The notes: a model not told the origin generated them from the letters alone. Shown: positions 1 through 10,005, numbered from the stretch's first letter. The stretch is DNA of 51,649 bases from Clostridiaceae bacterium DTU079 (GCA_001512505.1 LFSC01000023.1:59431-111079), one strand, 5' to 3'. Made by a program: numbers and translations.

Positions 1-2
1 GT

Positions 3-941
3 ACAACTGATACAACTGGTACTGCAAGTGAGAATGTTGTTTCAACAGAAAAAAAGTTAGCAACCAATACATATTATGAATTCAGATTTTCTTTTAAAGC
101 TGAAATGACATATGAAGAGTCTATGGAATTGGTTAATTTTATAGAGGGTGGAAGCAGAAAAGTGAAAATATCGAAATTTGATTTATTTCCATCTTCAAGT
201 AATTCCATCAAAGCAGGTCAGAGTGTAAATAGTGGCCAAAGAAATAACAATGGATCGAATGCGGATGAATCTGCGGATGAATCTTCTGAAGATTTGTTTA
301 GTGTTGAAATGACAATAAATATGTATTCTAAGAATCTTGGTAGCATAAATAATATATATAATTATGCTAAAAACAATTACAACAGGTTTATTAACAGTGA
401 AGATAAAGTGATAGTACCTAATTTGAATACGGATTTGAATAATAAAAAACCTGATGGTGTTGTTTCTCGTAACGATTCAGTGAGTGAGGGGTCAAGCGGG
501 ACAGTTGCTACAGAAAGAAAAAAATCTGATATAGAAATGAGATTGGGAAGTTTTATGGCATCAGGTCCTAATTTTATTATATTTGGTTCAGGAGGATATA
601 GAAATAATTTATTAAGATATAAGACTAAAGAGGTTACAAAGGTTTCGGTAAATATAAATAAGGAGACGTACAACGTAGAGGTTTACAGTCCTGATAATGG
701 TACTTCGGGTACAATACAGGGGGCCCTTTCAAATGAGGAGCCCCATATAACTGTAATATCTAATTTTCCTACTGATGTAGTTGAGAATAAGAATTTGGGA
801 ATTGACTTAATGGTAAGGAATGAATCCGGTAAAATGGTTAGTATATCACTGACGGACAAGAATAATGCGGTTCGTATAACTGACAGGAATGGCTCTGTTA
901 TCAGAGGATATAGCCAGAGTGAAAATGTCAAAATATTATAA
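3..941 (+). CDS. PilO-like type IV pilus assembly protein (5' end cut off)
   Basis: The reading frame is open from the first bases of the window, so the start lies upstream; 312 residues are visible. The first part (FRFSFKAEMTYEESMELVNF, then a charged stretch and FSVEMTINMYSK) has the pattern of the PilO ferredoxin-like domain: a beta strand, a helix starting near the Y-E-E-S motif, and a strand ending in a hydrophobic 'Myskn' segment. PilO is an inner-membrane partner of PilN in the alignment complex of type IV pili. A low-complexity Ser/Asn/Asp linker and a beta-rich C-terminal region of about 170 residues follow, which ordinary PilO lacks. A prepilin and a PilX-like gene follow directly, which supports a pilus role. 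The PilO call is by pattern only; the C-terminal region is unrecognised. Confidence 0.55.
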   Translation, partial: TTDTTGTASENVVSTEKKLATNTYYEFRFSFKAEMTYEESMELVNFIEGGSRKVKISKFDLFPSSSNSIKAGQSVNSGQRNNNGSNADESADESSEDLFSVEMTINMYSKNLGSINNIYNYAKNNYNRFINSEDKVIVPNLNTDLNNKKPDGVVSRNDSVSEGSSGTVATERKKSDIEMRLGSFMASGPNFIIFGSGGYRNNLLRYKTKEVTKVSVNINKETYNVEVYSPDNGTSGTIQGALSNEEPHITVISNFPTDVVENKNLGIDLMVRNESGKMVSISLTDKNNAVRITDRNGSVIRGYSQSENVKIL

Positions 942-950
942 GGTGATATT

Positions 951-1472
951 ATGATGAGGATTTTAAAGAATAAAAAAGGAATGTCTTTATTTGAAGTCGT
1001 TATTTCAATTACTATGCTGGGAGTCATAGTAGTACCGTTAATGATGTTAATAACAACTTCTGTCATATTAGCAAATAAAAACAGGGATAAGGTGGACTTA
1101 AATTACATAACAGAAATAATTGTGGAAGAAGTAAGAACCAGTGTAAAGGAAATGACGTATCTACCTGAATATAGTAGTTATGATAGCAGTATTAACGATT
1201 ATAGAGATTATACTATAGATCTTGAAGTTTTAGTAAAGCAGTCTGCAATTGACGGTACTCTTAAAAGCACTGATGAAATTGGTGTTGTAGGTCCTAGTGG
1301 TAGTGTTGATCAATTTCGTACTTTCAGTTATAAAGTGGAGTATAGACATTCTGACTGTTATGATGCTCGTTATCCTGAAACATATGAGTTTAATATTTAT
1401 ATATATCATGAAGGAAAAAACGTTAAGAGGATAAAGGTACCTGTATGGGCCAAAAGAAAACTCCACACTTAG
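951..1472 (+). CDS. prepilin-type N-terminal cleavage/methylation protein (minor pseudopilin)
   Basis: A 173-residue protein with a class III signal. A short basic leader ends in KKG, followed by MSLFEVVIS with Glu at mature position 5, then a hydrophobic helix to about residue 40. Prepilin peptidase (PilD) would cut after that Gly and methylate the new N-terminus, and the helix would pack into a type IV pilus or pseudopilus. The rest is a short globular domain with no recognised fold. The start is fixed by AAGGTGAT a few bases upstream. The gene sits 9 bp after the PilO-like gene and 36 bp before the PilX-like gene, so it is part of one operon. Its size and single-helix layout suit a minor pilin such as PilV/GspI; which one is not certain. 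Confidence 0.8.
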   Translation: MMRILKNKKGMSLFEVVISITMLGVIVVPLMMLITTSVILANKNRDKVDLNYITEIIVEEVRTSVKEMTYLPEYSSYDSSINDYRDYTIDLEVLVKQSAIDGTLKSTDEIGVVGPSGSVDQFRTFSYKVEYRHSDCYDARYPETYEFNIYIYHEGKNVKRIKVPVWAKRKLHT

Positions 1473-1508
1473 AATAGCGTTATATTTTTTTTCAAAGGAG
1501 GGAGAGAA

Positions 1509-4010
1509 ATGCTTAAAAATATAAAGAACAATAAGGGTTGGGCAATGCCGATTGTAATAGTTATTGTGACTGTATTGGTTATAATTACTGTTGCACTGTT
1601 GAATAATATTGTGCAAAGCTATCATTATGTTGGTAGTCAGGATAATATCGGCAATACTTACCTGGCTGGAGATGCTGCTTTGGATAGGTGGTTTAACGTA
1701 TTGTCAAATGAAGTTGAGGCAAAGGGTAATGATTTTAGTCTTAATTACACCGGTAATCCGGATATGACAAACCCTTCAAATGTACAGCAATTTGCGCAAT
1801 ATATAATTAGTGAAATTGAAAATTATTTAAATAATAATGGATATAAAGTGCAAAATGTTGACATCGAAGGTGTATCTAATGATGCAACTGTAGAAATTGA
1901 GAGTATTAATAACATGGGATATGAAATCATAGGAGATGAACTGCGCTTGATTATTGGAATTCAAGCTACTGCAAAATATTCGAAAGCATCTTATAGATAC
2001 AAAGCCTTCGATAAAAAAGTTTACGGGCAAATGGAGTTTAAGTTTAAACTTCCGGAGGATCCGAAATTTAAGCTTTTGGGACCTGTGTATTCTTTTGGAG
2101 ACTTTTTTGTTGATGGAGCAGAAGTAAATATCAAGGGAGATACGTATGTATTCGGTTCTTTCCCCGAAGAAATAGCACAACCCCAACAGTGGTATTATGG
2201 TGGGATATTTGCATTAAATCAAGCAAATCTAACCATTGATGGCAATGCATATTCGAGGAGTTTTATACGTACCGGTAAATATTTGCAAGATAATGACAAC
2301 AGCTGGATTCGAATAACAAAGGATGCTATTTGTCAGGCGATACAGCTTTTTGGAGACGGGGACAGGGTTCTTGTTTATAGAAATGCATATACATTCGACG
2401 ATCTTGAGGTAAATGGTGAAGATTCGGTTATTGGAATTAATGGAAGTTTTATAGGATTAAGCAAAGGCGGTAAATACCATGACGAATCCAGCGCTATCGT
2501 AAACAGTGCTGCAATCCATAATATTTATAGTCCTGCTTCGTTTAAGTCCAGAATAATTGTAAATGGAGATAATTTAAACAGGGGTGGGACGTTTAAGATA
2601 TTGGATAATGGTGTAAGTGTAGGGCAGATAGAAGATGCCTCTATTGCATGGGATAATAATGGCAGTTTTGGAGGCAATGCTTATTACAAAATCTTTAAGG
2701 GTAATTTCTTAAATGAATACCATGATTGGCTAATTATGGATAGTAATACTCCAGGTAGAATAAAGGGATATTTTAACCTGTTTCAAGTTTGGGGAGTAAA
2801 ACCGAAGGGAATTGTAAATGATTGGTTTGTCAATTATGCTCTGGCTGCAAGGACAGAAATGGGAAATAATTCAAATCTATTTGATTATACAGTTCCAGAA
2901 AAGATATCGGGATATTGGGAGCATGAAATAGTAGGAAATGATAAAGTATACAATAGTTTTTATTCCTTATATAGGGACACTTTAGGTATGAAGCCTCTAG
3001 AACATCTTTATAATACCAATGATGAATATAAATTTGTTTTAGATAATATTTATGGAGCAGATAGATCGAAGTTAAAGTATGGCAATAATGCCTGGTATAG
3101 TTTGTCATCTTCAAATCTTGATCTTGTAAATGTTTTTGATGACGAAACAGAAAGATATGATAAGTATATTGATGTATTGGATTTATTAATTCAAGGAATT
3201 GATAGAACCGGTGATAAAATAACAAGTGATTGCATTCATGACGATCTCCTTAAGTTAACACATTTTTTTGCTACAAGAACTTATCCTTCATCTAGAGAAA
3301 TAGGTGCTAAGTGGGATGTTGGCACTACTGAAACCTTTAGAGAGACTCTTGTTGATCTCAACGGACTTGCAGTAAGTCCTACCTTGGGTGATGAGCAAAA
3401 GGAATATATATTGAATGTTTCCGGTCTTCCTGGACCATATGACACTAATATAGTACATGATATTAATGATCTTTATAATGATTATTATAATATTGTTTAT
3501 GGAGTTACTGGATCGCTTTATAATAAGAGGAGTGCCGATTTGTTAAATGACGCGGAAGATAAGTATTATTTAGTTATAAATTCAGATCCTAATATAGACT
3601 TAGCTGTAAGTGGAGTATTCAACGGAATTATATTTACTGCCGGCAAGGTTTACTTAAGGGATGGAGCAGATATAAGAGGAGCAATTATAGCAGCAGGTAA
3701 GACAAAAAGTAATGGCGACCCGGATCTTGATTATATTACGGTTAAAGACGATAATGATGTAAACCATGCAAAAATAGGCTTAAATAATGGTGGAAAAGCA
3801 GCTATATTTGTAGAAAAAAATGCAAACGTCAAAATCGATTTTTATTTAGGCTATAAACCTTATGACGATTTTGGGATTGGTGAGAGGGTGGACACATTAA
3901 ATCGTACTTCTGATATTGACACCAATAATGATTTTCTTAGTAGAGCTGCTCGTGTTAGACTTCTTAAGAGGTTTAAAGATCAAGGTATAGATTTAAAAGA
4001 TATATTTTAA
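1509..4010 (+). CDS. very large PilX/GspK-like minor pilin, putative pilus tip protein
   Basis: An 833-residue protein. The N-terminus has a basic leader ending NNKG, then WAMPIVIVIV and a hydrophobic helix to about residue 35, the layout of a prepilin, but mature position 5 is Ile rather than Glu. Loss of Glu5 is known for GspK/PilX-type tip subunits. The body contains repeated short strands with G-D/G-N turns (for example VNIKGDTYVFG, LTIDGNAYSRS and, near residues 695-740, GVFNGIIFTAGKVYLRDG and RGAIIAAG), which suggests a beta-helix like those in large PilX-type proteins. GGAGGGAGAG precedes the ATG. It lies between the prepilin and a lipoprotein gene. A role as tip or adhesin is inference. 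Confidence 0.65.
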   Translation: MLKNIKNNKGWAMPIVIVIVTVLVIITVALLNNIVQSYHYVGSQDNIGNTYLAGDAALDRWFNVLSNEVEAKGNDFSLNYTGNPDMTNPSNVQQFAQYIISEIENYLNNNGYKVQNVDIEGVSNDATVEIESINNMGYEIIGDELRLIIGIQATAKYSKASYRYKAFDKKVYGQMEFKFKLPEDPKFKLLGPVYSFGDFFVDGAEVNIKGDTYVFGSFPEEIAQPQQWYYGGIFALNQANLTIDGNAYSRSFIRTGKYLQDNDNSWIRITKDAICQAIQLFGDGDRVLVYRNAYTFDDLEVNGEDSVIGINGSFIGLSKGGKYHDESSAIVNSAAIHNIYSPASFKSRIIVNGDNLNRGGTFKILDNGVSVGQIEDASIAWDNNGSFGGNAYYKIFKGNFLNEYHDWLIMDSNTPGRIKGYFNLFQVWGVKPKGIVNDWFVNYALAARTEMGNNSNLFDYTVPEKISGYWEHEIVGNDKVYNSFYSLYRDTLGMKPLEHLYNTNDEYKFVLDNIYGADRSKLKYGNNAWYSLSSSNLDLVNVFDDETERYDKYIDVLDLLIQGIDRTGDKITSDCIHDDLLKLTHFFATRTYPSSREIGAKWDVGTTETFRETLVDLNGLAVSPTLGDEQKEYILNVSGLPGPYDTNIVHDINDLYNDYYNIVYGVTGSLYNKRSADLLNDAEDKYYLVINSDPNIDLAVSGVFNGIIFTAGKVYLRDGADIRGAIIAAGKTKSNGDPDLDYITVKDDNDVNHAKIGLNNGGKAAIFVEKNANVKIDFYLGYKPYDDFGIGERVDTLNRTSDIDTNNDFLSRAARVRLLKRFKDQGIDLKDIF

Positions 4011-4026
4011 ATATGAGGTGGATGAG

Positions 4027-5316
4027 ATGGGAAAAAGAATGAAGGTATTGGCGTTATCGGCAATTATTGTAGCAAATTTAGTGGGATTTACTGGATGTGA
4101 CTCATTGTTTAAGAAACCTCCGGAGGTTCAACCGGAAGTAAAGGTTGAGACACCAATAACCAGTCCTGAAGAGGATAACAAGGTCAAGGAAATGTTAAAG
4201 GATTATTTTGGTAAATTATATGAAAAGCCGATAAATGAGTATCAACAAAACATTTTAAAAGGAGAAATACCTGACAATATTTCCGGTATGGTTGCAAAAC
4301 GTACTTTAGAAGAGGGTAACAACAATCCCGAGGTTGGTATACATCTTCCAAGGATGGTTTCTGTTAACGGTATTGTTTCTGTAGACTATGACATAATTAT
4401 TGCGAATGACAATAAACCGTTAGTTGATGCGGCTTTTGTCGGTAACAATAATGACATATTTGTTTATTATGTAAAGGTTGATCTTAAAGCAAAAGGTTTG
4501 GCTGAAGCGGATTTTGCTCAATATTACCAGAAGAATCCGGATACAAAGCTTTATGAAAGGATTAAAGAAAACGATCAGGAAAAAGAGATAAAAGATGAGG
4601 TATATGACTATATTAAAGTACAGGCAAGATATGATGTAGAGGTTATTAAGGAAGGAAACGATTACAAGGTTTTGACTCAAAGGGAGGCAAATTATAAACC
4701 GGGTCTTACATACAGATTATTTATATTAAATAATGACTTTTTGACTAGGGTACCTTACCTTAATACACAAATAGAGGAAGAAAAGAAGGTATATGATGAA
4801 GAAAAGGCACTTATCCAAATGTATTTCAACAATTTATTGAAAGTTGACAAGGAAAGGATGAATCTTATAAAATCTAGTTGGAATACAGATAAACTTTCTT
4901 TCGTTGATATTATGCAAAAAATAGGTGTAAGCTCTGCAGAAGATGGAAGGAATTTGTTATTGATCAATGATGACTACAAAACTAAGTTTAAAATTGAATC
5001 CTTCCCTTTACAGATAAATATGGAGAGGTTAAACAGATATGACAGCTTTACTGTATCTGTTCACCCAGGGTATTCGTTTAAAAATAAGATGTATATGGTT
5101 TCATTTAAAGCAGGTGTTGTAAATTCCAACGGAATGATTGGTGATGAAATGTTTTATCAGTATGATTACGTTGTTACAATGAAGAATGTAAATGGTACAA
5201 CATTCATAGATAGTGTAAAATTAAATGAATACTTTAAGACTATTCCTCCGACTGAGAAAACAGAATCAAAAGAAGAAAAAAGTTCTGATGCACAAAATAC
5301 AGAGAGTAAAAATTGA
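4027..5316 (+). CDS. lipoprotein of the type IV pilus operon, function unknown
   Basis: A 429-residue exported lipoprotein. The N-terminus has KR charges, a hydrophobic stretch and a lipobox ending FTGC near residue 24, so it should be cut by signal peptidase II and anchored by the Cys. I chose ATG 4027 because GAGGTGG lies 5 bases upstream; a GTG at 4018 is in frame but overlaps that ribosome site. After an acidic linker there are two regions of mixed alpha/beta character and a Ser/Lys/Glu-rich tail. I recognise no family. It starts 16 bp after the PilX-like gene and is followed by a strong terminator, so it is probably the last gene of the pilus operon and may tether or pilot the pilus machine. 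Confidence 0.6.
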   Translation: MGKRMKVLALSAIIVANLVGFTGCDSLFKKPPEVQPEVKVETPITSPEEDNKVKEMLKDYFGKLYEKPINEYQQNILKGEIPDNISGMVAKRTLEEGNNNPEVGIHLPRMVSVNGIVSVDYDIIIANDNKPLVDAAFVGNNNDIFVYYVKVDLKAKGLAEADFAQYYQKNPDTKLYERIKENDQEKEIKDEVYDYIKVQARYDVEVIKEGNDYKVLTQREANYKPGLTYRLFILNNDFLTRVPYLNTQIEEEKKVYDEEKALIQMYFNNLLKVDKERMNLIKSSWNTDKLSFVDIMQKIGVSSAEDGRNLLLINDDYKTKFKIESFPLQINMERLNRYDSFTVSVHPGYSFKNKMYMVSFKAGVVNSNGMIGDEMFYQYDYVVTMKNVNGTTFIDSVKLNEYFKTIPPTEKTESKEEKSSDAQNTESKN

Positions 5317-5378
5317 GAATATGGTGATCGAGAAATTCTAAATAAAACTTACGGCTAATAAAAATATAAGCATAGATT

Positions 5379-5408
5379 GGACCTGCGATAAATTGCAGGT
5401 CCTTTTTA
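5379..5408 (+). terminator. intrinsic terminator ending the pilus operon
   Basis: Perfect 8-bp stem GGACCTGC / GCAGGTCC with an 8-base loop, followed directly by TTTTT. It lies 62 bp after the lipoprotein stop codon. Confidence 0.9.
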
Positions 5409-5501
5409 TATTATTTGTACTTAATTATTCCCTGTTATATTTTCCTTTGGTTAAAATAATACTATATAAAAATATCTTTAATTATCTAAGGATGTGGTAA
5501 T

Positions 5502-6269
5502 TTGAGGGAAGAAGACAGGGTGACTTTTGGAAATACATCGGTTACAACGCCCGATGTTCCAATAGATAATAATACGAATTTAGATGAAATAAAAGAGTTG
5601 GGAAAGGCATCTATAAAGACTAAAAAAGGTAATATTCACTGTCTTACGGTTATAGGGCAAATAGAGGGACATATGGTTTTACCTCCTCAGAACAAGACGA
5701 CCAAATACGAACATGTTATTCCACAGCTTGTGGCCATAGAAGAGAGTGAAGAAATCGATGGATTACTGCTAATATTAAACACCGTGGGAGGAGATGTGGA
5801 GGCTGGACTGGCCATTGCCGAGATGATTGCCAGCATGTCAAAGCCTACAGTTTCTCTGGTTTTAGGGGGAGGACACAGCATAGGTGTTCCAATGGCTGTT
5901 GCAACCAGGTATTGCTTTATTGCGCCGTCGGCTACAATGACAATACATCCCATAAGGCTGAACGGAATGGTTATTGGTGTGCCCCAGACCTATGAATATT
6001 TTGACAGAATGCAGGAGAGGGTGGTACAGTTTGTGGCCAAAAACTCCAAAATATCAAAGGATAACTTCAGAAAGCTTATGTTAAAGACCGGAGAACTGGC
6101 AAATGACGTCGGTACGGTACTTTTCGGGGATGAGGCGGTTAAGCATGGTCTTATTGACGAAACCGGCGGACTGCGTGATGCTTTAAAAAAGCTCTATGAG
6201 TTGATAGAGGACGATAAAAAGAAAAAAGAAGGGAATGCACATAACAAAGCATCGGAGGAATTGCAATGA
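5502..6269 (+). CDS. tepA: ClpP-family protease TepA (translocation-enhancing protein)
   Basis: A 255-residue member of the ClpP/crotonase-fold serine peptidases. The oxyanion strand [11 protein letters not shown] is followed by GGGHSIG, with the nucleophile at Ser126, and by TIHPIRLNG with His149, matching the Ser-His part of the ClpP triad. An N-terminal extension of about 40 polar residues and a Lys/Glu-rich tail are typical of the TepA branch. TepA is described in Bacillus as acting on signal peptides or helping secretion, and the locus precedes spoIIIE. The start is TTG 5502, with AAGGATGTGG just upstream; no ATG fits better. The stop overlaps ylzJ by 4 bases, indicating translational coupling. 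Confidence 0.9.
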   Translation: MREEDRVTFGNTSVTTPDVPIDNNTNLDEIKELGKASIKTKKGNIHCLTVIGQIEGHMVLPPQNKTTKYEHVIPQLVAIEESEEIDGLLLILNTVGGDVEAGLAIAEMIASMSKPTVSLVLGGGHSIGVPMAVATRYCFIAPSATMTIHPIRLNGMVIGVPQTYEYFDRMQERVVQFVAKNSKISKDNFRKLMLKTGELANDVGTVLFGDEAVKHGLIDETGGLRDALKKLYELIEDDKKKKEGNAHNKASEELQ

Positions 6270-6490
6270 TTCTATACTCAATTGTACCCTTTGAAGTGGT
6301 TTTCAAGGATTATTATGAAAGAGATCATCAAAGTAAGATTGAAATGGATTATTTGGGAGAAAAGGTTGTGGTAGTGCCTCTTTCCAACAACAGATATAGA
6401 ATAGAAAGGCTTATCAGCACATCACCCAAGGCTTATCTGAATCCAAAGCTCATGCCGGGCAGTATAATACAAGGGGATGAGCTGTCTTAG
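6266..6490 (+). CDS. ylzJ: YlzJ-like protein
   Basis: A 74-residue protein that begins [10 protein letters not shown] and ends with the pattern [12 protein letters not shown], both typical of the YlzJ family. No function is known. It overlaps tepA by 4 bases and has GGAGGAATTGC upstream inside tepA. The tepA-ylzJ-spoIIIE order is the same as in Bacillus subtilis, which supports the call. Confidence 0.85.
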   Translation: MILYSIVPFEVVFKDYYERDHQSKIEMDYLGEKVVVVPLSNNRYRIERLISTSPKAYLNPKLMPGSIIQGDELS

Positions 6491-6706
6491 GTGAAAAGCG
6501 TTTTGCGGGAGCGATAGAGCTGAAGAATGGATGTACGTAAGTTGAATTTTTTATTGCCAGTATCCGGAATCCATTGCAGCCATGGCTGTGATGTGTTATA
6601 TTAAATAAGTAGCGGTTTAAAGAAGTATCAATAAGGAGACTTAACCATAGACCTTTTTGTATAATTGAATTTAAGGTTTTAGAGGTCGGTATGTGGGGGT
6701 ATCAAA

Positions 6707-9070
6707 TTGAAAGTTAAAAAATTGCAGAAGAAAAAGTATAATGAAAAGAAGAGCGGTATCGGAAAATACAACAATGAAATAATTGGTATTATAATGCTGG
6801 CAATCAGCATTATGGCTTTATTGAGCTTTATTCTTGAAAACTCCATCGGTGTATTCGGTGTATTTATAAAAAAATTTATCATGGGACTTGTGGGGTTGCC
6901 GGGCTACATAATTCCTCCTTTATTAATTGTCTATTCGGTTCTTGTAATATTTAAGAAAAACACTCAAAAGGTGAATATGAAGGCAATATACCTCTTGGGC
7001 TTGCTTCTTATCATGACTGCTATGTTGCAGACCTTTTTTTACAATGAGCAGGACTATGTAAATATGGGTATCACAGGCTGTTTAAAGAAGTTTTATTCAG
7101 ACGGTATTGCCATGCGCGGTGGCGGAATCCTTGGCGGGATAATAAGCATACCCTTTTTACTTGTGTTCAAAAACCTGGGCACAATAATTATTCTTACGGC
7201 AATTGCAATTATTGATATTATTCTTATTACAAATGTATCAATAGCCGGAATACTTTTAAGGCTTAAGGACGATATAAGCGGTATTGTTGGAAAAATTCAG
7301 GATAAGTTGAAAATAAGCAAAGATGAGATTAAAGAAAAAATTATTGAAGAGGGTGAGGATGACCCTGAGGCTGAAATAGATATTGTAATGAACGGAAAGA
7401 AGCTTCCCAAGGTTGTTAGTTTAACGAAGAAAAAGGATGAAAAGGCTAAAGAGGAGCAAAATGTAATTCCTGCCGAAGCAAATAAAGACAATATTGAGAT
7501 TATAACGGAATCCTCCGATCCGGTTGTAAAGGATGCAAAGAAAAAAGAAAAAGAGATCAGTGATGTAAATACAATAACGGACAGTGTCAACCGGGAAGTT
7601 TCCTCAATGCCCAAGTTGGATTTTGAGTATGTTTATCCCCATACCGAGCTATTGGATGAAAACAAGCAGAGTACTAAAAACGAATTGTATTATAGAAGTA
7701 CTGCCATTAGAGGAGCTAAAAAGCTTGAAGAGACTTTAAAGAGCTTTGGGGTGGATGCAAAGGTTGTGAATGTGAGCATGGGACCGGCAGTTACCCGTTA
7801 TGAGCTCCAGCCCAGTCCGGGGGTTAAGGTAAGCAAGATTGTAAATCTTTCTGATGATATATCATTAAATCTGGCGGCATCGGGGGTTAGGATAGAGGCT
7901 CCCATACCCGGAAAAGCGGCGATTGGAATTGAAGTTCCCAACAAAGAGATTGTGCCGGTTTTCTTAAGAGAAGTTTTGGATTCAAAAGAGTTTAAAGAAA
8001 ATGACTCCAAGCTTGCCTTTGCATTGGGTAAAGATATATCGGGAAAAAACATGGTGGCGGATATAGCCAAAATGCCCCACTTGCTTGTGGCCGGTGCCAC
8101 CGGTTCCGGAAAGAGTGTTTGCATTAACAGTATTATCATAAGCCTTTTGTATAAGGCGTCGCCCAAAGATGTCAAGCTTTTGATGGTTGACCCCAAGGTG
8201 GTGGAGTTGGGTATATATAACGGTATTCCCCATCTTTTGATACCGGTGGTGACCGATCCGAAAAAGGCTGCCGGGGCATTGAACTGGGCTGTACAGGAAA
8301 TGGTAAACCGCTACAAGCTGTTTGCTGACAGGGGAGTGAGGGACTTAAGGGGCTATAATGCCCTATTGGCCGAAAAGGGAGAAGAAGAGCTTTTGCCCCA
8401 GATTGTTATTATAATCGATGAGCTTGCGGATCTTATGATGGTTGCTCCTAATGATGTTGAGGATGCTATTTGCCGTCTGGCACAGATGGCAAGGGCTGCC
8501 GGAATGCACTTGGTAATAGCCACCCAAAGGCCTTCGGTTGATGTTATAACGGGGGTTATCAAAGCGAATATTCCTTCAAGAATTGCTTTTTCCGTATCTT
8601 CCCAGGTGGATTCAAGAACCATAATTGATATGGCGGGAGCCGAAAAGCTTCTTGGCAAGGGGGATATGCTTTTTTATCCTGTGGGCGAGCCCAAACCGAT
8701 TAGGGTTAAGGGTACTTTTGTATCCGACAAAGAGGTTGAACGGGTTGTCGAGTTTATAAAATCCCAAGGGAATGCAGAATACAATGAAAGCATTATTGAA
8801 GAGATCAACTCCGAAAAAGAGCCGATGGAAAGTGATCCTGGAGATAATGACGAACTGCTGCCTCAAGCCATAGAGCTTGTTGTTGAAGCCGGACAGGCAT
8901 CTGTGTCTCTGATACAAAGGAAGTTTAAGGTTGGGTATGCCCGGGCGGCAAGAATCATTGACCAGATGGAGGAAAGAGGAATAGTTGGAGGGTATGAAGG
9001 AAGTAAACCCAGACAGGTACTCATTACGAGACAGCAGCTTCAGGAAATGAATATGAAAAGCGGCCAATAG
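6707..9070 (+). CDS. spoIIIE: DNA translocase SpoIIIE/FtsK
   Basis: A 787-residue protein with four N-terminal membrane helices (about residues 25-180), a charged linker, and the RecA-type motor. Walker A is GATGSGK at 463-469, Walker B is the IIIIDELADL segment, and RPSVDVITG follows. The C-terminal 60 residues form the winged-helix gamma domain (LVVEAGQASVSLIQRKFKVG) that reads KOPS/SRS-type DNA motifs. It pumps chromosomal DNA through the closing septum, in division and into the forespore. The start is TTG 6707 with a GGGGG ribosome site 8 bases upstream. The gene follows ylzJ after 216 bp, so it may have its own promoter. FtsK and SpoIIIE cannot be told apart by sequence alone; tepA/ylzJ context favours SpoIIIE. 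Confidence 0.95.
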   Translation: MKVKKLQKKKYNEKKSGIGKYNNEIIGIIMLAISIMALLSFILENSIGVFGVFIKKFIMGLVGLPGYIIPPLLIVYSVLVIFKKNTQKVNMKAIYLLGLLLIMTAMLQTFFYNEQDYVNMGITGCLKKFYSDGIAMRGGGILGGIISIPFLLVFKNLGTIIILTAIAIIDIILITNVSIAGILLRLKDDISGIVGKIQDKLKISKDEIKEKIIEEGEDDPEAEIDIVMNGKKLPKVVSLTKKKDEKAKEEQNVIPAEANKDNIEIITESSDPVVKDAKKKEKEISDVNTITDSVNREVSSMPKLDFEYVYPHTELLDENKQSTKNELYYRSTAIRGAKKLEETLKSFGVDAKVVNVSMGPAVTRYELQPSPGVKVSKIVNLSDDISLNLAASGVRIEAPIPGKAAIGIEVPNKEIVPVFLREVLDSKEFKENDSKLAFALGKDISGKNMVADIAKMPHLLVAGATGSGKSVCINSIIISLLYKASPKDVKLLMVDPKVVELGIYNGIPHLLIPVVTDPKKAAGALNWAVQEMVNRYKLFADRGVRDLRGYNALLAEKGEEELLPQIVIIIDELADLMMVAPNDVEDAICRLAQMARAAGMHLVIATQRPSVDVITGVIKANIPSRIAFSVSSQVDSRTIIDMAGAEKLLGKGDMLFYPVGEPKPIRVKGTFVSDKEVERVVEFIKSQGNAEYNESIIEEINSEKEPMESDPGDNDELLPQAIELVVEAGQASVSLIQRKFKVGYARAARIIDQMEERGIVGGYEGSKPRQVLITRQQLQEMNMKSGQ

Positions 9071-9147
9071 TAGTGCAAGTTAATATAAATATAAAATATA
9101 CATTTTACTGTTTTATCACAAATGAGGTTTTAGAAAGGTAGGGTAAT

Positions 9148-10005
9148 ATGGAAGCAAAGGTATTAAACGGTAAGGAATTGGCAACAAAAATAAAGGGGGA
9201 GTTGAAGCTTGAGGTTGAGGAACTGAAGAGGAAAAATATAAACCCCGGTTTGGCTGTAATAATTGTAGGAAACGATCCGGCATCAAGGGTATATGTTAAT
9301 GCAAAAAAGAAAGCCTGTGAGGAAATAGGAATACAATCCTTTGAATATGCTTTGGATGAAAACATTAGTGAGGAGGAATTGATAGATCTTATACATAAGT
9401 TGAACAAGGATGATAAGGTAAACGGTATACTTGTACAGCTGCCGCTTCCGAAACACATAAATGAAGACAGGGTGATTTTTGCCATCGATATTAATAAGGA
9501 TGTAGATGCTTTTCATCCTGTAAATGTCGGAAGACTTATGATTGGCGATCCTCAATTTCTTCCTTGTACACCTGCAGGGATAATGGAGCTCATAAAAGAG
9601 AGCGGTATTGATGTGGAAGGCAAGGAATGTGTTGTTGTGGGAAGGAGCAATATAGTGGGAAAGCCCATGGCTATGCTTTTATTGTCCAAAAACGGGACTG
9701 TAACGGTATGCCATTCCAAAACGAAAGATATTGAAGAGGTGTGCAAAAGAGCCGATATACTTGTTGTAGCAGTGGGCAGACCTGAGATGGTAAAGGGAAG
9801 CTATATAAAGCCCGGTGCAGTTGTGATAGATGTTGGAGTCAACAGACTGGAAAACAAAAAGCTTGTTGGGGATGTGGAATTTGAATCGGCAAAAACTATT
9901 GCCTCGACAATAACTCCGGTACCCGGAGGAGTAGGACCCATGACCATTGCAATGCTTATGAAAAACACAGTAAAAGCAGCAAAACTGAAGTCTCAAGCTC
10001 AATAA
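9148..10005 (+). CDS. folD: bifunctional methylenetetrahydrofolate dehydrogenase / methenyl-THF cyclohydrolase
   Basis: A 285-residue FolD of full length. It interconverts 5,10-methylene-THF and 10-formyl-THF in the cytosol, supplying one-carbon units for purines and formyl-Met. The catalytic Tyr/Lys motif is visible as SRVYVNAKKKACEEIG, the NADP-binding site as VVGRSNIVGKPMA, and the C-terminal signature as TPVPGGVGPMT. The ATG is preceded by GAAAGGTAGGG. It lies 77 bp after spoIIIE and 16 bp before the ATPase-lobe gene. glyA, which feeds the same folate pool, is elsewhere in this window. Confidence 0.97.
   Translation: MEAKVLNGKELATKIKGELKLEVEELKRKNINPGLAVIIVGNDPASRVYVNAKKKACEEIGIQSFEYALDENISEEELIDLIHKLNKDDKVNGILVQLPLPKHINEDRVIFAIDINKDVDAFHPVNVGRLMIGDPQFLPCTPAGIMELIKESGIDVEGKECVVVGRSNIVGKPMAMLLLSKNGTVTVCHSKTKDIEEVCKRADILVVAVGRPEMVKGSYIKPGAVVIDVGVNRLENKKLVGDVEFESAKTIASTITPVPGGVGPMTIAMLMKNTVKAAKLKSQAQ

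Noticed and set aside
6491..6706. Possible small gene or RNA between ylzJ and spoIIIE
   Set aside because: An AGGAGAC occurs at 6634, but the codon after it is ATA and no frame stays open; no hairpin with a T run is present.
8353..8658. Open frames on the minus strand opposite spoIIIE
   Set aside because: They are mirror frames of a strongly conserved gene and have no ribosome site or recognisable motifs.
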